From the NCBI GenBank assembly GCA_039519185.1, contig CM076849.1, positions 110,985,806 through 111,049,805 on the forward strand: 64,000 nucleotides of DNA, written 5' to 3'. Positions 17,943-29,075 of this stretch are shown here, in pieces. Made by a program: the position numbers and the translations under genes. The notes below the pieces were generated by a model. That model searched no databases, was not told the origin of the DNA, and saw only the letters and a list, made by a program, of their open reading frames with translations. Within the stretch, counting starts at the first letter, position 1. The number at the start of each line of letters is the position of its first letter. This DNA is from Astragalus membranaceus (Eukaryota > Streptophyta > Magnoliopsida > Fabales > Fabaceae).

Positions 17943-19459
17943 ATGGTGCAGTGCTTGATGAAGAGTTTAACATCTCTATGGATTCCTGGCCATGAAAAGG
18001 AGGCAGAGAGTCTCGCCAGGGTGGGCTTAACACTTGAGGGACCGGCTACAGGGGTGCTGTGATATTCAAGCAGAAGGGTCTTCCGTAGATCTGCTGAGTC
18101 AGGTTTGAAAAGTTTTCCCTTGCAATAGATCAAGTCATTTGAGTAACTGTAATCGTTCTTCATGTCTGTTTCTGATGTGCACCTTTGAACCAATTCCTTT
18201 CCCTTGTCATCTGTCTTGTAGTACTGTTGGAGTTGAGCAATAAGCATTGGGATTGGAGATGAGATTGCGGAGAGAAGTGTTGCATGCTCTGTGTATTTGC
18301 GGCTAAGTGCGTCCGCAACCAGATTAGACTTGCCAGGTTTGTAGTAAATATCAAAACTGAACCCTTGTAACTTAAATGCCCATTTCTGTTGTTCTGGTGT
18401 TTGAATATTCTGAACAAGGAGGCTTTTAAGGCTCTTCTGATCTGTGTAAAGGTGAAAATGCCATCCTAAGAGGTACTGACGCCACTTTTTTATTGCTTCA
18501 GTGACAGCAAACATTTCCCGCACATACACTGAGGCAGCTTGCATCCGAGGACACATCTTTTTGCTGAAGAAGGCTAAGGGATGACCGTCTTGGGAGAGAA
18601 CATCACCGATGGCTGTAGCGGAGGCATCTATTTCAACCAAAAAGACCTTGGTAAAGTTAGGGAGAGCAAGCGCTGGCACTGATGTAATTTTCTGTTTTAA
18701 CTCTGTAAATGCCACTTCGGCATCTGTACTCCATGTAAACTTAGTGGAACGCAACAAATCGGTGAGAGGAGCGGCGAGAGAGGCGTAGAGACGCACAAAT
18801 CGTCTATAGAATCCGGTGAGGCCTAAAAATCCCCTGAGTGCCGTGAGTGAACGTGGCTTTGGCCAGTCTAGTATAGCTTGAACTTTATCAGGGTCTGGGG
18901 ATACACCATTAACAGAAATAACGTGACCTAGGTAATGAACAACATCAACTGCAAAAACACACTTAGACAGCTTCGCAACAAAATGATGGGTCTGAAGTAA
19001 ATCTAAAACTAGTCTTAAATGAAGTAGGTGATCAGATAAACAACGGCTATAGACTAAAATATCATCAAAGAAAACCAGAACAAACTGTCGTAAAAAAGGT
19101 CTTAGTAGATCGTTCATTGCTGATTGAAATGTAGACGGCGCGTTAGACAGCCCAAAAGGCATGACTAAGAACTCGTAATGTCCGTCAAAAGTGCGAAAAG
19201 CTAATTTATGAGTGTCTTCCGGTGCAACCCGAATCTGGTGATAACCTGAGCGTAGATCTATCTTGGTGAATATTTTAGCTGAGCCAAGTTCATCAAGGAG
19301 TTCATCTATAGTGGGGATTGGGAATCTGTCCTTAACAGTGACTGCATTTAGTGCTCTGTAGTCAACACAAAATCTCCAAGTTCCATCTTTCTTTTTAACC
19401 AACAAAACTGGGGAGGAGTAAGGGCTGTTGCTAGGGACAATAGTGCCTTCTTGTAGCAT
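17910..19459 (-). pseudogene. Reina-like reverse transcriptase and RNase H
   Basis: About 515 codons are open. The RT has VKKKDGTWRFCVDYRALN, KIDLRSGYHQIRV and catalytic FFDD near 19055-19075. The RNase H carries LVEIDASATAIGDVL and LYTDQKSLKSL, and the connection ends in VADALSRK before the integrase zinc domain. At the N-terminus a stretch of roughly a dozen codons between INVKP and HDMLQEG, usually containing a PYRYP-type motif, is missing. The phase also changes there (near 19465), so a small deletion separates protease from RT. Confidence 0.88.
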
Positions 19460-19467
19460 GTCATGGA

Positions 19468-20330
19468 TTAGGGTTTGACATTGATGGGGGGTGTGTTTCG
19501 GAGTAGTGGAATGTGGTGGTCATGAGGTCTGGGGGGTGGTAGGCCATGTGGTTCTTGAAAAACAGTTGGGTAGTTTTGGAGTATAGAGTTAATCTCAGGT
19601 GCTAAGGTATGGGCTATTGAGTCAATGAGGTTGTTGGTGGTTTGATGGGGTTTCAAGGCTTTGGCAGTGGGCCTAAAGCTTAGGAGGTGAAGTGAGGCAA
19701 TTGAGTCTGTATGTAGTAGGTGGCAAAGTTGGGGATAGGTAGTTTGGGCTGGGCTGGATTTAGGTTCTCCCTTTAGTGTGATAGGCTCCTTATTGTGTTG
19801 GAAGGTGATGGATGGTATAGAGAAATCTGCCTGAATTGGGCCCAAAGTTCTAAGCCACTCCATCCCAGTGACTACATCAGCACCTTCAATGGGGAGTAAG
19901 TAAAATGGTAAGAAAAATGATTGGTTTTGAAGGTTGATAGGAACGGAATTACAAATCCCTTCACATTGCAAATGGGAACCATTTCCAACCATGACAGAAA
20001 ATGTTGGGATTTTTGAAGTGGGCAGTTTCAAATGCTCTGCAAATCTTGGTTGGAGTATGTTATGGGTGCTCCCAGTGTCAACTAGAACCATAACTATCAG
20101 TCCACCAATTAGGCCATAAAACCTGAGTACTTGAGGGGCAAATTGACCTGTTAGAGCTTCGGGTGATAGTTGAAAGTAAGTTTCTTCTGGTTCTACTACA
20201 ATTTCTTCCTTTTGAGTTTCAGTGGGGTCCAGGTCTTCACCTTCCTCCAGCATGAGTAAAAGATATCGACCACTAGTACATTTATGCCCCGGAACAAACT
20301 TCTCATCACAATTGTAACATAGACCTTGAG
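19468..20330 (-). pseudogene. Reina-like zinc knuckle and aspartic protease
   Basis: A CCHC knuckle (CYNCDEKFVPGHKC) lies near 20280-20320 and the protease active site VLVDTGSTHN near 20060-20090, followed by VVTGMEWL. The frame stops at 19468, just before the lost RT linker. Upstream it is out of phase with gag (shift near 20370). Confidence 0.85.
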
Positions 20331-20366
20331 CACGACGCTTGTCCCTTTGGGCTGGACTGATGCGCC

Positions 20367-21545
20367 TTATAGAGTATTTGGGTTGGGTTGGTTTTGGTGG
20401 GTTTGGGGTGTTTTGGGTGGTAGGTGTAGTAGTTGGTTGTTGGGCTGCTTGTGTGAAGGTGGGTTTGTGTTTGAGGTTTGGCGATAGGGTTGGGAAAAGG
20501 GTCTTGAGAATTTGGGTTTGGTGGCTTTAATCTTATCCTCAATGAGTTTGGCTAGACCAATAGCTTGAGAAATTGAATAGGGTCGTTGTATGGCTATTTC
20601 ATTTCTGAATTCTGGGTTTAAGCCCGAGATAAAACAGTTTAAAATCGCATCAGCTGGTAGCCCTAAGACTCTATTTCCCAATTTCTCAAAGTTAGCTTGG
20701 TATTCAGCCACAGACCCAGTTTGTTTAAGCTTAAAAAGTTGGGCTTGGTGATTTTCATAAGTAGAGGGACCAAACCTTAGCTCTAGTGCTCTAGCAAAGG
20801 TTGTCCAATCAGCAAGTTGGCTGTTGTGATGCATCCATTTGAACCAACTAAGTGCTTCTCCTTTCATATAAAATGAAATCATAGGCAAACGATTTACCAT
20901 GGGAATGTTGTAAAAGGAAAAAAACTGCTCAGCCTGGAACAACCATTCCAAAGGGTCTGTTCCATCAAAAATTCCCATTTCTACTTTTGGTTGTCTATAA
21001 GGGGTTTGAGGGGTAGTTTGGGAAAACTGTGGAGAGTACATCTGCTGCATAAAATTAGGGAACATATTTTGGTAATGTGAGGGGATGTATGGGGGAATTT
21101 GGGAAAATGCAGGGTAGGTTGTTGGGCCATATATGTTAGGGGGTGGTATAGGTGGTGGTATAGGTGGTGGTTCAGATCCAACAAGGGAAACAGTGGGTTG
21201 GCTCGAGGTGGGTTGCGTCAGAACTGTGGGTATTGGTGTAGAGACAGTGTGGGAAACGGCATGTTCATAACCAAGGGGTAATAAAGGGGAAGAAGGGATA
21301 CCTGATGAAGAAGAGTGATGTTGTGCAGGAAACCTGTCATTAATCAGTTTTGTGAGTGTCTCAAATCGTGAATCCATTAGTTGTTGTTAATTATCCAGCC
21401 TTGTATTCACAGTACCCAGCTGTTCACCCAGTTGTTGCTCAAGCTGCGGGTTATTTTCATGGAGGACAGCATCCATGTGTTGATAGGAAGCTTGAATGGC
21501 ATCATCCAGATCCTTGGATGTTGGGTTGGTAGCTTTTGGAGGCAT
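20367..21545 (-). pseudogene. gag: Reina-like gag
   Basis: The start chosen is ATG 21543-21545, the first after the primer site. A TAA at 21387-21389 interrupts the phase after about 52 codons. The core gag domain is clear (DPLEWLFQAEQFF, FYMKGEALSWFKWM, YQANFEKLGNRVLGL). The C-terminus is Pro/Asn/Gln-rich and runs out of phase at 20367, just before the zinc knuckle. Confidence 0.85.
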
Positions 21546-21554
21546 TGAGAAACA

Positions 21555-21569
21555 AAATGAAAGCACCAA
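21555..21569 (-). promoter_or_regulatory. Primer binding site of the Reina-like element
   Basis: On the minus strand, directly inside the 5' LTR, the sequence reads TTGGTGCTTTCATTT. The TGG start fits a tRNA CCA end. The tRNA was not identified. Confidence 0.5.
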
Positions 21570-21878
21570 TGATAGACTATACTAAGCTAAACACTAGATC
21601 TAGGGTTGCAAGAGAAGAAATAAACATAAAACAACTTCTGATTTTTCATATCCTCAAAGGAGGCAGCATTACATCTTAAATACTTAGGGTTTTTTTCAAA
21701 GACTGCTAAGCAAATGGGCCACAGGCCACTTAGAGCAACAGGAACGAAATAACAATAAAAGAGGGACAATGTCCATTACTAATTTCACCCTAAAATCTAC
21801 TGAATGAAGTCTTTCAGCCATATTGGCTTTTGGGCCACACGACTGGGCCTGTTGGGTATCACCATTGGACTGCTAACA
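21570..21878 (-). repeat. 5' LTR of the Reina-like element
   Basis: It is 309 bp, bounded on the plus strand by TGATAG and GCTAACA, and followed by the target duplication TCAAA. Confidence 0.92.
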
Positions 21879-21883
21879 TCAAA

Positions 21884-22408
21884 AGATGCATATTTAACAA
21901 GTGCCAATTCCGAAGAAGAACACATCTGAGAACAAAAACATTTGTTTGAAGTAGGCGACCATGGGTAAATGCATCTGGTCAAACTCGGTGTTTGGCCAGT
22001 GCGAAATTTGACCCTAAACACGAGCAGAAATTAGTCTTTTGTTGAAACTGTTACTGATTGGGCCTCTATGGCCAATCAACCAAAAGGCCCAATAACAAGG
22101 GCCAAATTCAGCCAAAGGTGGAAATCTCAGACCTAGATCCAATGGTCCTCCTTCACTCCAACTACCTATAAATAAGCATTCAATGCTAGCATTAATGGTA
22201 TTCACTTTTCCAATACTCTTGCTTGTAATTGACTCTCTCACTGACTTGAGCGTCAGAGTGTCATTGCAGGTATCAGCCCACCTCGGATCGGAGCACCAAC
22301 TCGGACTGACCAAGAACATAAATACCAACTATCTCGGACCGGACTACGTATTCAAGATCGAACCCCTAGTCAGAGATACGGTACCGAACAGAAACGTTGG
22401 GACACTCC
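21884..22408 (+). repeat. Tat-type LTR segment, probably a solo or truncated LTR
   Basis: A TATA box (CCTATAAATAAG, near 22163) precedes TGACTTGAGCGTCAGAGTG and TTGCAGGTATC, words that match the leader part of the Tat LTR at 5578-5610. No matching internal region follows. The Reina-like element was inserted in or next to this LTR, so its left part may lie at 15364-15701. Borders are uncertain. Confidence 0.5.
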
Positions 22409-23700
22409 GTTGGTAACCAGCAATTGTCCGACCCAGAAAAATCTTCTTTCAATGACATTTATGAATGCATTATCAAGAGAAGCCGAATTAATGGTAGGAG
22501 GATTCTCCAACAACCAAGAATTTATATACACCAAGAAGACAACGTCAAAGGTTTTAAAGATAACCTTGTATTGTCCTTTCAAAAAGGAATCTTTCCGTAC
22601 AATAGCATTGTATACTCTTAATAATGACAGCAAAATTGTAAATGCACCACTAAAAGATAAAAACATTTAGCTTTTGGTAGCTTTTTTTTAATAAAAAACC
22701 AATTTTTGTCACGCTAACGCGTTTCAATTTCTATTTTTTTATTTTTATTTACAAAAATGTTTTTTTTAAAAAACTGTTTTTTTTAAAACTATTTTTTTTC
22801 ATTATTTTTTTCCAAATTTTTCCAGTTTCGAGTCAAAAATTTTAATTTTTTTTCCTTTTTTTAACTAAAAAAATTAGTCACTATTTTTATAATCTACTAA
22901 AACTCATAAAATTAATCATTTTTTTACATCGGTAAAATTAATCATTTAACTACTATCCATTGTCAAAAAAAGGCGTACTTCTAACAAAAGTTTAAATTTT
23001 TTTTTCAAACAGTTAATTTATTAAATTAATATTATACTCAATAATTAAATAATTTAAAATTTACTATTTATTATAATCTCTCTATTAAAATCAATGAATT
23101 TAATAACTAAAAATTAGTTACAAAATAACTTTTTTATAATTAAATGAATATGATTAAATTAATATTAAATCATATAAAAACTATTAAAATCTCATTTTGT
23201 TTATTCTTCATTTTAACTCCATCTAATATTTTTTATTTACAATAATCTCTCTATTAAAACTGTTAAAATCAATCAATTTAACCACTAAGAATTGTAAAAA
23301 AAAAAAAACTTTAACCACTACCAAATATTACAAAATAACTTACTTATAATTAAACGAATATGATTTAATTAATATTAAATCATATAGAAAAATATGAGTT
23401 AACATGTGGCAACGGGAGCGGCAACGAGAGACTCGCAATGGAATCGACAATGGGAGTGCCAACGGGAGAGCCAACGGTGATGCATATTTTACCTAAAATC
23501 TCATTTTCCTTTTTCTTTATTTTTACTTCATTATTAACATTATAAGAAGATACCGACTTTTTTTAAACTTTTTCAAACACAACTATTTTAATAAATTTGA
23601 AAATATAGTCTTTTATCAAGTTATTCCCTTTTTTATTACATTTTACAACTTTTAACGTATTTATAATTTCATAGCAAATCTTCTATCTTAAGCGAGAGTA
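22409..23700. other. AT-rich DNA with a diverged tandem duplication
   Basis: No gene is recognised. About 170-180 bp is duplicated in diverged form: CTCTCTATTAAAA...TATTAATATTAAATCATAT occurs at about 23077-23180 and again at about 23246-23390. Short GGGAG/CAACG words alternate near 23408-23476. Either TCTCTCTATTAAAA copy (23077 or 23246) could be the 5' terminus of the Helitron, but this is not shown. A tiny LINE-like insert lies at 22921-22932. Confidence 0.45.
22921..22932 (-). mobile_element. Candidate ultra-short LINE insertion (12 bp)
   Basis: A 14-bp direct repeat TAAAATTAATCATT (22907-22920 and 22933-22946) flanks TTTTTACATCGG. On the minus strand the insert is CCGATG followed by a short A tail, as left by an extremely 5'-truncated retroposon. 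In AT-rich DNA chance duplication is a real alternative. Confidence 0.4.
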
Positions 23701-24902
23701 GTGGCTTCAGCCAAAATTGGAGGCAAAATTGAAACAAGATTGGCGCTAAAATGCTTTCCCGCCACTTGACTTCACTTCTCATTTTTTTCTTTCCCTCCAC
23801 GTGTTCCTTCTTCCTCTGCATGTCAAACACCTTCTTTTTTTTGCTGTTTTGTTGCCAGAGATACAGAGAGTTGCGAGGGAGAGAAAGAGAGAGTGATCCG
23901 AGAGAAACTAAGAGAGGTGTGAGAGGGAAACGTTGGTGGCCAAGGCTAGAGGAAAAGCCTAAATCGTGGAGATCTGCAGAGAGGAAGAGCAAGAAGGAGA
24001 TCTGCGCAGAGAGAAGGAGACGAAGGGAGAGAGGAAGTTTGGTGGCGCGCAGAGAGGGAGAGATGGGGGACAGATCGAAGGAGTAGGTTGAGAGAGGGAG
24101 GCTCGATGATGGTGGGGGGAGGTCCGGCGGAGAAGGTGGAAGGAGAAGCGGATGAGGCGTTTGATTTTCCGGGTCAGGTTGTGACCCGGTTTCTGGGAAC
24201 GAGACCCGGTTTCTGGTGTTGGATCCTGATGTTGGTGTTGGATGGCTGGTGTTGGATCCTGACAGTCTCTCTCTCACAGTTTTTCGCTCAATCTCTCTCT
24301 CTCACAGTTCCATGGCTGCCTGGCAGAGATGAGAAGGTAAGATTTGTTGTTCTTTTTCACTCACAATCCCTCTTTTTTTTTATCTTTGATCTCCTTCTCT
24401 TCCATCTTTGCATGTTTTGTCATGGTGGCAATGAAGAGGTGTTGAAATGACAATCTAAGAAGATATCCATTGTTAAAGATTTAGCAATCAGCGCGCTGCC
24501 ACTGTTACTGACAAATGCCTCGTTTCCAGTTTCCACCATAATGCTCTTCCATTTCAACTACTTCACTCTTTCTCAGCCCTTTCAAGGTATCGATTTTCTT
24601 TTCAAATTCTGATGTAGAATGCTCATAACATTGAAAAGTTTGTGTTTTTAATTTATTTCTTAAATACTAATCTGAGTTAGAGAAAAATGTAACAAAGAAA
24701 TAACAACTGGTCAAGTTTTAGAGAGTGGATTAAAATGCAGTAAATTTCATGAAAGGAAACTAAATAATTATTGTCAATGAGGTTTTGTTTCCCAACAAGA
24801 ATGTGACTTGGATGTAATGAAATTCAGTTTTGATAAATTTGATTTGGATGCCTTTATGGGGCTGCTGCTGAATTTCTCTTTAGGATATTAAAGAATTAAT
24901 TA
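23700..24902. other. Purine-rich leader-like DNA
   Basis: From about 23858 to 24090 the plus strand is dominated by GAGAGA/GAAGG words, as in plant 5' untranslated leaders. CTCTCTCTCACAG words follow at 24265-24306, and a good splice donor (AAG/GTAAGAT) lies at 24337. It may be captured promoter and 5' leader DNA of a host gene. Apparent reading frames here are low-complexity and not supported. Confidence 0.4.
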
Positions 24903-25090
24903 ATGGGTGGATCAATTTCAAAACGGGGGAGTTCTAGGAATCGTTCAACCTCAAGGTCCAATTCAAGTACTTGGTATCCTCAATATCACACCTTATTTGC
25001 CACAAAGCCAAAATCAGGAGCCCCAAGGGTATAATGGGCATCAATCTCAAAGCTATGGTGGTAGTCATGCTCAAGAACAGCAAAGGAAGA
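24903..25090 (+). pseudogene. Fragment of RGLG-type E3 ubiquitin ligase, N-terminus
   Basis: The ATG at 24903 opens MGGSISKRGSSRNRST, a Gly2 myristoylation-type start followed by Ser/Arg. After a one-base shift near 24990 the phase continues PYLPQSQNQEPQGYNGHQSQ and SYGGSHAQEQQRK. Order and composition match the variable N-terminus of plant RGLG (copine-domain RING) ligases, which attach to the plasma membrane and regulate hormone signalling. The copine and RING domains are absent. It is a captured, frameshifted exon; the assignment rests on a poorly conserved region. Confidence 0.5.
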
Positions 25091-25484
25091 GGTCTGACTT
25101 GCTTTAGTCATCGTTGCAGGGCTAATGTTTCTACATTTGTGAGATTCATTTTTTCTGTTTTTATGTTTCTAGACGATACTCATTATATGACATTTTGACA
25201 TTGTTTGTTCCTTGCACTCCACTTTACCCGGTGAAAAGGACTTTGGTAGTTGTTGCTTTTGTATTCTATGTTTCTACGTACGCTAGCTATGTGTTATGCA
25301 TTTTGTGAATGCTGTTGTATGTATTTCAATTTGACAGGATTTGTCAGGAATTATAAATTCATTTAGTTTTACTTTTATTTTAAAATGATGTTTCTGCTTT
25401 TAAATTTTAAGTCAGGCGTTGAGGAGTCTTTGATTTGTTAGTATGGTTTGATTTTTACAGGTCACAACTATCTAGGTTGCAATC

Positions 25485-25715
25485 ATGGCTGATGGGCCAC
25501 AGTATCCATCAGTTGTTCAGAAGCTAGCTAGACAATCTTATTTGGTGTCTAGGCTTAGTCCCAACTCTAATTCCAGGAATTATTCTACATCTGGTAGTTT
25601 CATCAATGGAGTGCAGACTTCTGGGTTGGCAATTGCGTTGCCTTTATCTTCGATAACTATACCTGCTCCAGCAGAGAACGGAGCGTCTGCATTTTTGGTA
25701 GATTTTCTTATGGTA
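25485..25715 (+). pseudogene. Fragment of mitochondrial ADP/ATP carrier, N-terminus
   Basis: The start MADGPQYPSVVQKLARQSY, the SRLSPN...RNYS stretch and AENGASAFLVDFLM match the targeting presequence and the beginning of the first membrane helix of plant ADP/ATP carriers, which exchange ADP and ATP across the inner mitochondrial membrane. A splice acceptor (TTTTTACAG) at 25460 lies 24 bp before the ATG, as expected for the 5'-leader intron of these genes. Similarity stops abruptly after FLM, before the GG and PxD/ExxK carrier motifs, so only about 75 of some 380 codons are present. A captured gene piece without transport function. Confidence 0.75.
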
Positions 25716-26060
25716 GATTGTGACAGATATGCGTGACGGTGTTGACTATCAAAATACTTACTATTATTTTTTATTTCTATGCAAACATTGCAATATAATT
25801 AGATATACTCTATCTGACATTTTGGAACTTCTATTCTGTTTGCATCACAACTTTTCTCTATTCCCTTCACTTTCTATCACTCTATTCTCCTGTTTTCTTC
25901 ATGCTGATGCTTATACCAGTGCATGTTTTTATACGATGCTTAAGTTCTACAAATTCATTCCAGTGAAGTCAGTCGGGATTTGTTCTGTGATGTGTTATGC
26001 TTCATTTATCTGTATGAGTGCTATATTAAATTTATTTGACTGTGTTCTTTGAATGGATAG

Positions 26061-26330
26061 GCACTAGAAATGAATGGGCAAGAATTGTTGCATCGTGTTG
26101 TGCGTCTTGATTTTGCTCAGGAAAGGGGTGCATATACCCCCAACAGGTGATTATTACTGCATAAAAGATTGTTGTTGCTGTTGTTTTTGGTTTATGTTCT
26201 CTGGTCCTATGCTGATTTCACTCTTTTCTCAAATAATTGAAGCAATGCGAACTCATACCAGAAGAGTGAAAGGGGCCAAGCTCAAACAGTATTTGTTAGG
26301 GGTTTTGATAAGTCTCTTGGGGAGGATGAG
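26061..26330 (+). pseudogene. Two exons of a nucleolin-like RNA-binding protein with their intron
   Basis: Exon one (26061-26146) reads ALEMNGQELLHRVVRLDFAQ then ERGAYTPN, the end of the first RRM and linker of plant nucleolin-like proteins. A GT donor (26147) and AG acceptor (26241-26242) bound a 96-bp intron. Exon two (26243-26330) starts in the correct phase and reads SYQKSERGQAQTVFVRGFDK then SLGEDE, the beginning of the second RRM, followed by a donor GTAATT. Correct phase and a retained intron mean the piece was copied as DNA, not from mRNA. RRM1 and the rest of RRM2 are missing. Confidence 0.75.
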
Positions 26331-26524
26331 GTAATTTTATTTCTTGCCACATTGAATGTTTCCGATATTTCTGCACATTCTGCTTTTATCTCTTGATCAT
26401 TTGTTGCTTCTATGTTGCATGTTCAGAGGGCTGGAGTGAAGCTTCCCCTCTTTTTGATATCTCTATTCTCTTCATTTTACCTAATTTTGTGTTATCTCTT
26501 CTTTCCTCTACATGTTATGTTCAG

Positions 26525-26621
26525 AGATGCAAAAGTATTACAGGAAAAAGCAACAAAGAAAGTGGCTCAGAGGGCTGGAGGGAACAATGCAGGTGGTGGT
26601 GGTGGTGGATATAAAAATTAG
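26525..26621 (+). pseudogene. Putative captured last exon, Gly-rich tail, protein not identified
   Basis: After a pyrimidine-rich stretch and acceptor TTCAG (26524) the frame reads KVLQEKATKKVAQRAGG, then a run of Gly and a stop (TAG 26619-26621). It looks like the C-terminal exon of a host gene. A short relative of its boundary word (CAGAGGGCTGG) occurs at 26425, so a local duplication is possible. No family was recognised. Confidence 0.35.
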
Positions 26622-27612
26622 GAAATGATAATCAATTTTGTAGAAAATAATAGAGTTGTGTTACTTATTCTAATATGGGTTTTTGGTTCAGATAAGTTCT
26701 ATTATCCCACCCTTCAAAGTTTTCCAAAATTGCACAATCACTTTCCAACAGAGCCTTTACAACATTGTTTTTTTTTCTAAAAGAATAGAAGCTGGTACAA
26801 AAGCATTCATACTTAACTCACCGTAAATACATCATCAACACATTGGTTTTTATGTGCTGGAAATGGAATCAGAGTCATCAATGCCAATATGATCAGTAAC
26901 ATTTCAAAAACTTATTAATATCTATTCAGTTTTGGTTTAGATAAGCTAAAAAGAAAGAGAAGGAATTATGTGGAAAGCATGGGAAAATTTGGTTAATTAG
27001 TATAACTTAATTCACATGTAGTGTTGTCGATAATTGCTAAATTGTACATACAGACAGTGATTTAATAATTCTCCAATTTTTTTGTTATTGCTGATTTCCC
27101 CTTTCTCTTGTTTTTGCAGGTTTCAAAACATGTGTAGAGTGAGTGAAATGTTGTTTTGGGGTTACAAAGTTAAAAGTATTGATTGATCCTCTAGCATTTT
27201 TACTCTTATCAGGTGTTCTTCTTCTAGATATTGAGATGGTTTTTATTCTTTGTTGAATGTAAAAACCTACATTTTGGCACTTCCATATGAACTCTATTTC
27301 TTAGTTAATAGAATCCATGACATTATTGGTATTGATGAAGTTGCTTGCCCAGTTGAGGATAACCAAGAGACTTGGCTTGTGAATGTCTTCCATTTACTTG
27401 GTTCTAATTCCATCAAAAGATTACTAAACAAACTAAAGGATGTTATTAGAAGGACCTGATTTGTGGAAATATAATAATAAAATAGCATACGTTCTGCTTA
27501 TGTCAAAGAATTTCTTGAATATTAGTTTGTGATGTAATTTTAAATTTGTAGGTAGAGATGATTGTTGAGTGTCAGTACATTTTGATTCATTTGTTGTTAT
27601 TGTTGCTGACAG
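26622..27612. other. Intron-like AT-rich DNA, no recognised gene
   Basis: The segment is T-rich with several acceptor-like TTGCAG sites (for example 27119). A short open stretch near 27325-27456 (IDEVACPVEDNQETWLVNV) is not recognisable as a family and could be another captured exon. Confidence 0.35.
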
Positions 27613-27724
27613 ATTGGGAAGCCAGCCATTGGCTTTTGTGTTGTCTATGGGATTAAACATCTCCTTAATGGAAGTGATTTTGCTGCTTTTGAGTTTGATG
27701 TGGATCCAAAATTGGATGCTGAAC
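27613..27724 (+). pseudogene. Unidentified terminal exon, left half, split by the Athila element
   Basis: Acceptor CTGACAG at 27606-27612 opens a frame reading IGKPAIGFCVVYGIKHLL and FEFDVDPKLDAE. It is interrupted after 27724 by the Athila LTR and resumes at 39948. Removing the element and one copy of its 5-bp duplication restores one open frame of about 95 codons to a stop. The protein family was not recognised. Confidence 0.6.
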
Positions 27725-29075
27725 TGTTGTGAAAATTAATGTGCAAGTATACACAGTCCAACAAGTAGTAAAATGATAAGTAAAGTTCGTTCCCACGAGG
27801 ATTGACGTTTAATAAATGCTTAATTTGGTTAACTAATTAGTGATGAAAAATAAATCAAAATAAGTTGTTGTAACCGTGAGTATTATCAACAGTAAATAAT
27901 TAAAGATTGGTGGAAATTCAGATTTGGAAACGGGTTGGAATGCCTTTCATTAAGTAACTTCGAAATAATGGTTTAATGTTAATTTTGATGTTGTAGCATC
28001 TGGGTGCTGTAGCAACAGTACGTGCCTTTCAGTCACTATTCACAAGGGGTTCATTAAAAGCACTTATGTCTAAGCTCTAATTAAGTTCACCCTTGGCTAT
28101 TTAAACATCCACATTTCACCCTATGAATTTTGTTCTCCTATGTCTAGGTGCAAACAAGAATTAATAAAGTATCCTTTACTAATTACTATTCATATTAATC
28201 CTTGAAGTAAGTTTACAAACTCTTTCAATATTCATAAACAAGTATTTATTTTAGTTGGCCATTCCTAAAACAAAAGTGGAAATATTAACACACAAGGATT
28301 AAAGTTACTAAGCATTAGTCTTAACATTACAACCATTAAAAATCCATTACATAATTAATAGCATTCCAACCACACAAGGGTTTAGCTCATAGTCAGCAAT
28401 AAACACAAAAAGAAAAGCATGGATGCTAGATCTAGTTCCATACTACTGAAATTTCAAAAGAGATGAAGAGGAGAAGAGGGTTATACTGTCTAAGCTTTGA
28501 ATATCGCAGCCCAAGAAGAAAAACCAGCTCCAAATTCGCACTACACTCCAAGAATGATAGTTTCAGCAATGCTGCAGCTCTGTTTCCAGCACTGTTATGC
28601 AGAATTCCCTTTTTGTGTATAAACCTTGGTAAAAATGAAAATGGCAGCAAGGGAAAGTGATGTCTCACTGTTCTCTGTCCAGCGCGCCTCTCTAGGAAAG
28701 AGGAACACTCCCCTTTTTATATGGATAGGGTTGTGGGATCCAAGAAAACCCTAAAAGGCCAATTCTTTCTCTTTTTGTTTGGGCCCAATAACATGAGTCA
28801 TAAATAAAAAGGACTGCACAATAAAATAAAAATAGCTGGACCCCATAAACGGATGCGCACTGTTCACGCACAGCTGTCAGGCGCAGAGTCCCTTTTCAAA
28901 GCTTTCTCTTTCATCTAGTGTAGGCTTCTGACTAAATGCTATAGCACCTGCACACAGCACCACACTACAACACACATTAAACCACAAGAAAGAGCACCAA
29001 AGTGCCCATTACTTTTAAACAAACAATAATTTAAGCTAATAAAGTATAAATAACTCTTATAATTAAGAGTTATCA
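27725..29075 (-). repeat. 3' LTR of the Athila element (1351 bp, with 68-bp deletion)
   Basis: It matches the other LTR closely except that 68 bp present near 39810-39880 of the right copy are missing around 29009. The junction lies between similar ATTA words. It carries the palindromic words TGCTGTAGCA (28005-28014) and TGCTATAGCA (28937-28946). Confidence 0.92.

Larger units (their letters stand above)
15702..21878 (-). mobile_element. Complete Ty3/gypsy element, Reina-like chromovirus (6.2 kb)
   Basis: Two 309-bp LTRs (TGTTAGCAG... on the minus strand) bound the element, and TCAAA is duplicated outside both (15697-15701 and 21879-21883). The small size, short LTRs and RT style (VFFDDILVYS) fit the Reina group. 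The LTRs differ at about seven positions by eye (2.3 percent). The coding frame carries at least four frame breaks and three stops, so it is non-autonomous now. Confidence 0.92.

Noticed and set aside
22409..22670. Overlapping open frames of 70-100 codons on both strands as a possible Tat gag start
   Set aside because: No gag motif could be matched, and the phase ends in AT-rich DNA.
23669..24450. Open frames on both strands of the purine-rich leader (up to 202 codons)
   Set aside because: Low-complexity GAGA/CTCT sequence. Neither strand has a recognisable domain.
28432..28668. Repeated 78-codon open frame in the Athila LTRs (also at 39231-39467)
   Set aside because: Present only as part of both LTR copies, with no domain. 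LTR leader sequence is the better explanation.
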